The notes beneath the pieces are model-generated. The model had not been told where the DNA came from and made no database searches. It saw only the letters and a list, made by a program, of their open reading frames with translations. From Schoenoplectus triqueter (lineage: Eukaryota > Streptophyta > Magnoliopsida > Poales > Cyperaceae), in NCBI GenBank assembly GCA_964058805.1, contig CAXKVV010001388.1, forward strand, positions 1-33,055: a stretch of 33,055 nucleotides of DNA. The letters are read 5' to 3'. Every line of letters begins with the position of its first letter. Position 1 is the stretch's first letter. Positions 1 through 12,000 of the stretch are shown here, piece by piece. Made by a program: the position numbers and the translations under genes.

Positions 1-89
1 AATCTCTTGAGAAACAGAAAATCAAAGAAAACCAGGAGCACCTCCAGCTTCATAGAACTTGCAGTTTCCAATAGAACAAAGGTTAGTAC

Positions 90-3000
90 CTGATCACATT
101 GCATGGCAGTTGTGAGACGATGAGCTATAAAAATTGAAGTTCTGTCCTCTGAAAGAGTCTTCAATGAATTCAGTATGGCCGCCTCAGTGGTGCTATCAAG
201 CGCACTGGTTGCTTCATCACATAAACTTAAAAAAAAAAATTCACAAACACCCAATAATTAGCATGAGATTTGACTACAAAACATACTAAGAGGATAAGTT
301 GAGAAGCATACAGAATAGAAGGTGCCTTCAGGAATGCACGAGCAATTGATACCCTCTGCTTCTCACCACCACTCAACTATCAAAAAGATCAAATTGTAAA
401 TTTAAAATGTAATAGATATCAAGAAACAGGATGACAATTGGCCTCCGTGAGAACTATATTATCATTGTCATACCTTTAGACCTCGCTCTCCAACAATGGT
501 TGAGTATTTTTCAGGAAAGTTCAAGATTGTATCATGGATGGCCGCATGTCGGGCTGCTTCATACACCTAAGGTTGAGATATAACTTAAATACCAACAAAC
601 ATTTTATAAAGATAGTATAATATAAAAGCTAAAGATACTAACCTCCTCCTCAGTTGCAGATAATCTGCCATATTGTATGTTATTGAAAATCGTGTCGTTA
701 AAAAGTACCTATGAGAGCAATTATGGACAAGCAAAAGCTTCTTGGCATCAAAGGAATCATTTAATTTGAAAACAAAATCAGATGAAATTAGATATAAACT
801 TTTAACAAAATGATTATTTATGTCAAATTTAGGGGTAGAAACAAAAAGTAGCTAATATTATACAGCAAAATTGATTGTCTGACTGAAAAGAGTTGAAGAA
901 GAAAAATAACTGCAGCGACTTACAGTATCTTGTGGAACTACACCGATGCATTTGCGCAGACTTTCTAAGGTTACATCTTTTATGCACTGGCCATCTATCT
1001 TTATCTGCAACAAACATAAAAGTTACAAAACTCTAACCTGTTTAGAAATTGACCGAAGTTTTCAGTACTAACTAACAAAACCACAATAACAGATCTTGTG
1101 ATAAACGCCATGTCTAGATAATTTTGAAGTCTTTGAACTTCTAGAAACTATAAATATCACATGAAGCTAGAAGATGATCATTTTGTGGATTTGTTTTTAT
1201 CTTCTGTGTCGTAAGTTCTATCCAAGCTTTTAAAAAACTTTGTTTCAACCGTTTAAACTCCGTAACTTCATCAAAATCTTTAATGTTAAATAAAAATATT
1301 TTGTTTAAACCGTTAAAAACCATTAAATAACCCCGTTTAAACTGTTTTAACTCAAAATTATCATCTTACCATTAAAAGCCGTGAAACATTTTTTTAAAAA
1401 CTTGGTTCTATCAGAAGATAAATCAGGCATGTTGATAAATCAAAGAAATAAAACAATTAACCACAAATTATGGTTCTCACCACTCCGGAATCAGCATCGA
1501 AGAATCTGAACAACATCCTAATTATAGTCGACTTTCCTGTAGAAAGAAGGTCAACAACAATATAAATATTTGTGGACTTTTTTAGAGAGAAGTTCATAAA
1601 ATTTGGTCATATGACAAACAATAACAAGAACCTCCAAGTGTAGCTAGCTAGGCAGCGTAACTAAGTTTTGACAAAAATACAGCTACAATATAAGCATTTC
1701 TCCAAAGGGAAAGGGATCCCTTGACAATCTTGACAATGGTTGTTCAAATAAATACAAAAAAAAAATCTTAAAAATAGAAAGAAGTTTTGATATGTCCTAG
1801 GTTAAGAGCCCGAGTCGTATGAGGAAGATGGATGAGGGTGTATGAAGGTGTTTGAGGGTGAAAGTGTGTATAATGTGTGCACGAGACCTATAAGTTTTGT
1901 GCGTGTGTGAATGAATGGGCTCCTTTCCCCGTCATTGGCAATGCCTTATATAGGAGAAAACAATCATGGAGATCATAGTAAGTCGGTAAACACGATCTGA
2001 GTATGGCAAGTCATAAATGTGGCAAGTGCACTATTAGATGTAACAGTTTGTTACTTAGTTAAAACAATAGTTAGTTATCAAGATGTAAAGATTAGTTAAG
2101 AGCTTTGACTATTAACTCTAACAGATTTGATGGCTATAAAACCAGAAGCTTGTAACAATTCTGCATGCAAGAAATACAAGATATTCAATTCATTCTCTCT
2201 CACTCTCTCCTCACTCTCTCCTGTGTCTATTATGTTATTAGAGCTCTCCTCACTCTCTCCTGTGTCTATTATGTTATTAGAGCCTAACTCTGATTATCCC
2301 TCTCTTTTTCTTGCCAATTATGACTTCTCTTGATTCAACCTCTACTTTCAATCCCTCCTCACCTGTGTCAACCACTCCAGTAGTTCTCTCTCACTCTCCT
2401 GTGTCTATTATGCACGTAACGGCAAGTTTATATTCTTGGCTACGTGCAGTTTCTGTGTACAACCATGCATTATATGAGATCATGACCGGTTATAACTGCT
2501 ATACATGATCGTGAGAAGTTACAGAGACGATTATGCTCGAGGTGACTACCTAAGCGGTTCTCGAGCTCATGAATGCCCAGCTCGAGATGGCTTATTCGTG
2601 ATGAATATTGAATGAAGGAGGCCTTAATAGGGCCTAGTGAATTAGTATTTTAAGGCTAAGTGTTCGGACCTATGGTAATTGAGCCTTTGGGAACACAGCC
2701 GTATCATTAACCCTCGAAGTCGGAATGGCACTTTAGGATTCTAATCTGCGTGAATAGGCATATGAATAAGTATGAATAAAGATGTTAGGGACATAGTCGT
2801 ATCAAGTTTATATATATGTTCTTTTACTTATAGATTGATAGTGGCTTAAATCTTATGCAATTTCATTATCATTTGACAATCCATCAAAGACCATCAAAAT
2901 GTCATGCAATTTGCAACGGTTATAATTTAACGGTCTTTGATGGACTATCAAATGATAATCAAATTGCATAAAATTTGAATCAGTATCAATCTATAAGTAA

Positions 3001-6000
3001 AGAATATATCTATGAATTTTTTCCTATTTTTTTAAAAAAATTGTATTTATTTGGACACCCATTATCAAGATTGTCAAGATAATCATTGTCAAGTGATCCT
3101 TTTCATAGAAGTTGAATTGCATTTTGTACCGTGAATCGTAGTATTTTGTATCATATCGGTCTATCGTGTATCGTATTGTATCATTAAGATACGCTAAACT
3201 TGTCTTAAAATAAATCAATATTAACTAAATTTAATATGTAGTGAATTTTTTTCACTTGAAAACATTATTATTTAGCGTTTTATCCAGTATACTAGCATAA
3301 TTTATACTATGTGAGCTATATATATGTACATATATATGAGCACAGAGTTTTATTATAGCTCATGTGATAATTTAATGATAATATTAATTAATATCTAAGG
3401 AGAATAAAACAAAATAATTTTATTTTAGCTAATAAAATCACTACGAAATAAATTACAATAAGCATGTGTGGAAGAAGGATCTAAGGAGAATAAAATAAAT
3501 AAAATCAATTAATATAATCTAGTGGTACTGACTACATTATTTAAGTCTTCAAAAATTAATATAATTGCCTATAGTTTTGGATGCTTCATAAAAACACTAG
3601 AAAGACATGAGAGTAGGGGCAGATGTAAGATTTTAGTTAAAGGAGATCAGTAGTCGGATTGCAATAACTTATCAAATTCAAACTCATTAACTAATTGAGT
3701 AATAACTTAACCGAAAGCATTATTTTTTTTAAATCTAAGGGGTCAACTGACCCCCCTTAGGCCTTACTATATTCGTCCCTGCATGTGAGAATAAAATAAA
3801 TGAAATAAATAAGAGTTACCCACTTGCACTATCTCGTGCTTGGTGCTTGGTGTTTTTGACTCTTCTCACTCAATCCCTAGTATATTTTTCCTTTTCTTTG
3901 TCGTTTTTTTCTCTTTTTGACTTTTTTCTCACACTAGGGTTTTCTGATCGCCTAATAGGATGCATGAAGTCGAACAGAAGAGGTAAAGTCGAAAAAAATA
4001 TACGTATCTCAAAATTATTGTATCGTCGAGATACGTATCGTATCGAGATATAAAAAGATACAAACATGATTCTTAAGATTCTTCTCTCTAGAGATATAAA
4101 GTATAGATTCGTATCATTATCCATTTGTATCATATCGAATGATAAGATTCCTATCGTGAATCGTAGGATACTAACTTCTATGATCCTTCCCTTATCCAAA
4201 ATTCTAGAATTAAATAGCTTTCATACCACAATTTTTTTCATGCATAACAGTAAAACATATTTAATTAAAAAGTATGAATGACAAAATTTGAAACAAAATA
4301 AAAACAAAAATAAAAAGTTTCTTACACTTCAAGAAAGTGGATATACAAAATTACTAGTTAATGACGGAGAATAGTGGAATTGTAAAGCGGATGAAAGCAA
4401 CAAATTAAAGAACCAGAGGTAAAAGGTTTTCAAAATTCGTGAAAAACCAAAAAAACAGGAAGCATAATATGACCCCTATGATACAAAATTAGAAATGTAA
4501 TGAGGATGTCATGTGTTTAAACTACCAAAAAGATACAGCCAGTGCAAAAGGCCTGTAGTTCAGCATTACCTGATGTGCTCTGATAACCCTACTGTATAAG
4601 ATATGCATGCCTATATTTATCCTTGGGTGACATCAGCAAGCATTTCATATTTAAATGTGTGCTCATCATATAAGAAACAAATCATATCAACGCCTTTCCA
4701 GCATAATTGGAGCATTACTCTGAAATTGGAAGAAAAAAAGGATGGATGCAACTTCTTACCACTTCCGCTGGTTCCCACAATAGCAACACTTTTTCCAGCT
4801 GGTACTGAGAAGGATACTCCATCAAGTACCTTTCTTTCAGCCAAATAGCTGAAATGCAGAAGAAAAAAAAGATATATAAGCATCTATCCTCCAGAAAAAG
4901 AAAAGCAAAGCATATATCCTCTGAATATGAACAATAAAATTTACTTTTGATGACAGGTACGTTTATATTTGTAATTTTTGGAAGATAGTATGTAATTTTC
5001 TAAGAAAAAAGTTCATGAAATATGGTCTCTCTTTTACAAAAGATATTAAAAGTGAACCTAAAAACTTAATCTTATACTTGATGGGCAGTTGCCAGTAATA
5101 ATAGCAAGAAATGATGCTTACCAAAAGGTGTGCTAACTTTTTGTGCAGAAAGAAAGAAAGAAATAAATGACCAAGCAAAGACATAGAACTATACCCAAAA
5201 TGTACGTTGTCAAATTCAATGGATCCACCTTTAAAAACTAAAGGATATGCATCAGGCTTGTCCTTGATAGCAGGCTCTTCCTGTAAACCCATCATAAAAC
5301 TACCTGTTAAATTAACCAGAATAAGTAAGGAAGCAATGCACCGGTAAATATTAACCAATAACTCTATATACTACAAAGGCTCAACTACATGAGCAAGAAA
5401 ATTTGAGTCATGCACCTTCACGTCAAAATCACCGTTGAATAAATACATATGTCAAATAATTGAACTGGCAATATATGCATGTGAGGAAGTAACATAAAAG
5501 AAGATGATAACAACAGTAAGAAATCTACAAATTCATATGTTAAAAAAATAATTGTGCGGAAATAGAAAGACATGAAGATAAGCACCTCTAGCAATTGAAA
5601 CATGGACTTCATATCAATTAAGCTTTGTCTTGTTTCTCGGTATACACTTCCCAGGAAATTTAGTGGTACAGACAATTGGAAAAGCAATCCATTCACCATG
5701 ACCTGTATGTTAGCACGAATATTTCATTTCAACTATAACTGTTGCAGAACTCCGATAACAATAATAAATTACAAAATCACATTGAGCATGAAGGACAAAA
5801 AAGTCAACAGCTGTTGAAATCGCAAATTTTGAGTACAGTAACTCCTTTTTAGTTTTATTGTTTGCTAGGAGTCTTGAGGTTCTCTTGTTCAAGTCCTTTT
5901 ATTTGTTACCTAGAGTGCAGGCATGTAAAATGTATTCAACATAAATTGTTTTATTTTCAAGGCTTGTACAGTTTGCATTGAAGAATATTATAAGAACAGG

Positions 6001-9000
6001 CCTAATAAAGCAAGAAGGGGGGAAAGTGAACGGGAGGCCCCCGAAAGAGCAAAAAGGGGGGAAAGCGAAAAGCAACAGAAAAGAAGAAACCCTAGCCGGG
6101 GGAGGCGCCGCCGGCCTCCCCCCGCCTCCTCTCCCCCTCTCCTCTACAAACAACATGTACAGCCAGTGACGATCGTGTACAGCGCCTCCACCTCTCCAAC
6201 CGTGTACAGCGCCTCCACCTCTCCGACCGTGTACAGAGCCTCCGCCTCCACCTCTCCAACCATGTACAGCATCTCCACCTCTGGATCTGTCCAGCCAGCG
6301 ACGACAGCACCTCTGCCAGCGACGACAGCGCCTCCACCCACTACCAGCGACGACGAGCAGCACCTCCGCCTACGTCCACATCCTCAACTGCCTCACCTCG
6401 CTGCCGACGATCTGAACTGCGACAGATCTGTTCATCTTCTATTTACATTTTTTTTCTCTTTTGAAAATGCTTCTCAAGCATTTTTTTTTTTGTAAATTCT
6501 CATTTTTCTTTTCTGTTTTCGTTTTTTTGTAAATTTTCTTCTTTTTAATGGAAAAAAATGGGATGGTTGTTGCCTCCCCTTCAAAAAATAAAAATAAAGC
6601 AAGAAGATAAATTTACCAAGTCACCAACAGTCATTGCACCACTCATTATCCCAAAAGAAGAAAGGATCATTGCAGTGGATAATGCAGTGCTAAAAATAAC
6701 GTTCTGCCCAAAATTTAGAAATGCCAGACTAGATTGTGTTTTCAGAGCTGCACCCTCATACCCTATATTATCCAAATATATTTTCTCAGCATACCACAAG
6801 TACATTGTGAAAAACATTAAGTGATACAAAAAAAAATTATCATTATCATCCTAAAGGAAAATAAAGAATTGAAGCAAGTACAAGAAAAAGAATGCAGTAT
6901 ACTAACTCTTCAAGTACTTGTCATACTTCTGAACTTCATGTGCTTCATTGTTGAAGTACTTAACAGTCTGAAATATTAAATAAAATAGGAGGAGAACAAC
7001 AAGGAACCATGTTAAAGCTATACTAACAGAAAACAACAAACACATTCCATCATATCCATATTACATTACCTCATAGTTCAATAGCGAGTCAATAGAGACT
7101 GTGCTTGAGTCATTCTCTGCTTTATTCATTTGTTGCCTGAATTTAGTCCTCCACTGTTAACACCAATTAAAAATTATATTTAAATTTCGCTTACCCCAGT
7201 TTTGAAAAAGAAAATTAAGATCCCAAGCATGATACCTGAGTTACGACCAAAGTGAAAGCCACATAAGCAGCAACTGAAAGTGATGTTATCCAAGCAAAAG
7301 AAGAACCAAAACTGTATGCGAGAATAGTTGACACCATAGCTATCTACAAGATAAATTTAAAAGGAAAAAGAAAAAGAGAAAGAGAAAGATAACTGTCAAA
7401 TTTCAACTACTAATTTAGTGAACTGAAAGAATATGAAGGATTGGTGAACAAGAACATGGGAGTACCTCTAGTATTGTAGGCACGACATTGAACACCATAA
7501 CTGAAAGAATGTAGTTGATGGCACGACTACCTCTATCTATGATTCGATTTAGAGCACCAGTTTGACGGCTGCAATTTGCAAATAAGAATCACAATAAAAA
7601 AAATAGAGGAAAACCATTCTTTAGCTACTTTTGCAAAAAGAATAGATGCAAGTAGGAAATAGAAGATTTCTGGTATTTGAGCCATTTCCACCTTCCAAGT
7701 GGAATTGGGCATATCAGGACCATTAAAGGCACACTTCCTCAACACCAATCCCCTCCTGCTGGTGCACCCGTGGAACAGGGAATAGTCTATACCATGTAAC
7801 TGTTGAGGGACTAAGTTGCAAAAAGAAGTGTCTAACAGCAAATTTGCATCCCAATACCACTCTCCCAGAATTCCATTCAATACAAGTATCGTGCAACACC
7901 AAATCCAACAGGATTTCAACATACTTTCTTCATTCCTTTCTACTATATAAGCCCCTTTGGGATTAATATATGGCAATAAATTAGTGATACACGGTTGTAA
8001 GAGGCAAGGGATATTTGCATCTAGAAACACCAAGAGAAGAAATATATATGTTGCATCAAAAGAAGTTAACATTCAGCCAATACCTACAATAAGATCAAGT
8101 TCATGTAAATGCGCAAATACCAAAAGAAGTTAACATTCAGCCAGTACCTGAGATGATACCGAAGATCAAGTTCATGTAAATGCGCAAATACCTACAATAA
8201 GGGTGTAATATAAGAAGCATGATCAACAGGCACATCTATGATGGAAATGGCAAATAGAAACAGTTCGTAGTCGACAAAATATTTGTTTTCATGGAACTTG
8301 TAAAACTAGGAGTTATGTAAGAATAGACAAAATCACACCGTCCATCTTTTTTAAGTACAGGCAAATGTTTATTCAGCATAAACAAACAGAATCATTTCAA
8401 GAGTTAAAGGGCACCTTCCGAGACACAGCGCGAATTGCTCCCAGGGCTACCTTAGAGAAGACTGCATTTCGCAATTCTGATTTAAAAAAAAAAAGAGGAT
8501 CGAGAACTAGACCGTGAGTACCAGACAACGGAAAGCAAAAGAAGGATCTCAGGAGATATCATCTTTTAGAAATAAGAAGATGTACCATTACAAGCTGTTG
8601 CACCCGACCGGGCAATTCCATATCCTATCAAAACAGCTGCCGGACTAACAAAAAGTGCTAACATAGTTGAATTAGCTTCACTAAATGATGCCAATGCAGT
8701 CTCCGACCCAGTAATAGCTGACAGCCAATCTATCGCAAGCTTGAAAATTATAGGCACTTGTACATTTATAACCTGAATAGCAGCACAATTTTATTATGTC
8801 TGCAGCAGTGATTACTTGTACAGTATAATTCTATATGTTTCAACTTAAGATGATGCTCTAGCTAAACCTTTGCACCGACAAGGAGACCAAGAGCAAGTAG
8901 AGTTCTGAAACGAAACTCTACACTATCATTCAATAACAACTGCTTTGCAAGGCTACGTAAGATCTTAGTATCGGTTATTTGATTGTCAGCATCCTTCTTG

Positions 9001-12000
9001 GAATATATCTGCGTTTTGTTACTATCCCCTCCTGCTCTATTTGCTGCTGCCACCCCATTGGATGATGTGGAAAAGGATGATGCGCGTGCCTTCTGAAGTT
9101 CCTTCTGAATTATATAAACAGTTTACTTGTGAGAGTAAATAAACATGTCTATAGAAATCTGGTTTTCTTCTTTGCTCTCAAACTAGTACCAGCATTTTGC
9201 CTTTACAACTAATACTTAACATAAATTCCATGTCATTTGCAAACTATATCAAAGTATCAAACCGAGTTTAAATAAAACAAGGTCATAAATAGCTCACCAT
9301 CATTCCTATTAAGTCAAACACAAGGTTTGCATTTGGCTCACACAGATTTGGACTTTAAATGCTTTTTCCACCTTTTTTACAAAACATATCAATAATCCAT
9401 TGCAGATGTCACATCAATATCATAATGCTAATTAAAATTGAGAATGAAATGCAGTAATAATGTGGGTAAATTGGAAAAAGAAGATTGCTTAATAAACAAG
9501 GGTACAGTATCGTGTACTATAATAGTAACATTCTTACGATTAGCATTGTTAAGTAAGAATTATACACATGAATTATGAAATTGCAGTCTTACCACTAACT
9601 CCAGAGCAGTAACGAATTGAAAATAATGCAAAAACACGCACCGAACTACGATGAGTACAAACCATGTTATCATCATATGTAGAGGCGGATCTAAATTTCA
9701 GTACCGATGTGCAATGTTGTAATGTTTTTTTCATTAAAATGCTACATATACTCAGAAATAGGAGTGCACAAAATATCCGTAGCTCGTGTTCAACTCGTCT
9801 GCAGCTCGTTATCAACTCGAGCTGTTAACGAGACGAGCTGGCCGGCTCGTTAATTAACGAGACGAGTTCAAATTATCACCAGCTCGGCTCGTTCAGCTCG
9901 CGATCATCGTCTTCACTGCAGATACTTAGACGTAGTAAATGTAATATATCACATTTTATACCAACTGTCGATACTTTCCTTCTGACTGACTCAACATTTG
10001 GTCAAATCAATCTCATCAGTTTTTATCACTATCTCAATTTCAATTAACAAAACAAAGGAATAGCTTTGAGGCAAGTGAGTACACTAGCTTCCTGCAGTGC
10101 TGTATGAGATCAAACTTTTTGAATAGTTTTTTACAGGCAGTAATATTTTTTTGTAGTCTTAAGTCATTATGAAAGGACGTCATTAATGAAAAGGAAGTTT
10201 GAATTTGACTTTTGCTAGCTAGATCAAAATGAGTTACCTGCTTATATCAGATACTGTTGCTAAAGCCGTAACTTGCAATTCACTCTTTAGGAGTGACGCA
10301 AGTAATAAATATAATATGTCTCCATCATAGAATTTAGTATCGATACGAGATACGTATCGCACGATTCGGTACGAGTCAGAAGAGCAACGATACAGATCGT
10401 ACATGTGTATCGTTTGCTCAGTGAATCGCAGGAATCGTAGCGATACGGAAGAGCGATACAGGTATTGTATCGAATCGTAAGTATTTCCGATTCTTAATAT
10501 GAGCCATCGGAGTCACGATTTTCCTCGAAAGTTGCATTTGCCCTCGAAAGTCGTCTGTTCCATCGTTTACGAAACCTTTTCGCACACTGATCTTGAGTCG
10601 CGATATGGCTTTGCTTTTATTGCGCTATAATAAATGGGTTAAAAGTGGGAGGCGATATTGAGGGAGACAGATCTGACTTGTAGGACCACAACGAGGCTTT
10701 CATTTTTATTAAAACGTTGTGTTGTTTGAGCGGCTATGGGCTTGCATTATTTTTCACTCTTTATTTCTTTTTTATTTTTTGTTTTCTTTTTATTTTATAT
10801 TTTCATCTGTTGGTCTAGTTAATTAATTTTATTAAACCTGCATAAATATTTATTTTCATTTAAAATTTGGTAAAAAAAATTTTATTTATTTTTATATTTT
10901 TATTATATTTTCTGATTTTAATTATACATTTATGTACTTAATTACATAATTTATTTTTTGAAGAAACGGATTGCAAATATTTAAATATTTAAGTATGTAA
11001 TTTATTTATTTGTAAATCATAATTACATAATTTATTTGTTTATAATTATATAGTTTATTGGTTTATAAATACATAAATATTTAGTTGTTTATAATTACAT
11101 AGTTTATTAGTTTATAAATACATAAATACATAGTTATAGTTATAATATGTTCTTTTGTTAGTTACTAGAACATAGTGGTAGTTTCTTTTTTTAGTTAATA
11201 TGTTGTTTTTATTAGTTACTAACTTGCTATAACTTTTTTTTATTTCAAAAATAACTTAGCGTATCTTAACGATACGATACGATACACGATACGATATAAA
11301 ATACAATGATACACGATACATTTTAAGATTCAACTACTATGGTCTCCATCACTCTTCCATCTCTGCTCTACAAGACTACAACTAAGTCTCTCCATCGATA
11401 ATTACTGTTGCTCCTTATTAACTGTCTCGTTTTCTTTTCTCCCCTTCTCTCTGCTCTAAACTGTCACCAGATCACCGGCCACTGCAATTCAACGAGTCAG
11501 CTCGAGCTAACTCGACTAAAACAAGACGAGCTCGAGTTACTGGTTTTAGCTTGTGACCAGAGGTCATAATGAGCTGGCTCATCTCGCTAATATGCCGAGA
11601 CGAGTTCGAATTATATCCAACTCGTTCGTAGCTCGTCTCGTGATCAGCCCTACTCAGAAATTGTCCCCCATATATTTTTTTTGAAGTTTATATACAGTTG
11701 ATCCCCATACATTTCAAAACAAAAAAAAAAACACTATATATATAAATTGGGAGACTATTAAATTTTATATATTTATATGTTGACCCCATAGTTCGAAAGT
11801 CGTCTCCTCCCCTGATCATATGCATACAAAGTAGTAAAAGCATAAGAAATTACCAGGTCCCTAGAAAGCTTTCCACCATTGACCGGGTAGGGATCAGACA
11901 ATAACCCAGAGAATCCCCTAAAATCTCCCCCATTTCGCGAGAAAACGGCGCTGGGGAGAAAGCAGTGGTGAGGTCGCTGGGCTAGATCGAACCATTCATT

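Larger units (their letters stand above)
9680..11814. mobile_element. hAT-like element C, copy 1 (outermost of three)
   Basis: It starts TAGAGGCGGATCTAAATTT and ends GTCGTCTCCTCCCCTG, flanked by the perfect 8-bp repeat ATCATATG (9672-9679, 11815-11822). Without its nested passengers it is only about 235 bp, so it is a MITE. The termini match as [T/C]AGRGGMGGA. The equivalent in the second duplicate is 12467-13554, with the same target duplication. Confidence 0.8.

Noticed and set aside
1..89. A possible last exon of ATM3 at the window's left edge
   Set aside because: None of the three minus-strand frames here reads like the expected C-terminus (VVLENGKVVEQG type), and a good donor sits at 89, so this is intron.
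5899..6495. GC-rich frames on both strands over the intron 10 repeat region
   Set aside because: They follow from VNTR units that are multiples of three inside a retroposon, with no domain and low-complexity composition.
7533..8072. A 179-codon open stretch on the minus strand
   Set aside because: It overlaps exon 6 in the wrong context and otherwise reads intron 5. The real exon phases do not use it.
9590..9920. Palindromic AGCTCG/CGAGCT clusters as a regulatory island
   Set aside because: They are the subterminal repeats of element A, present again in the second duplicate.
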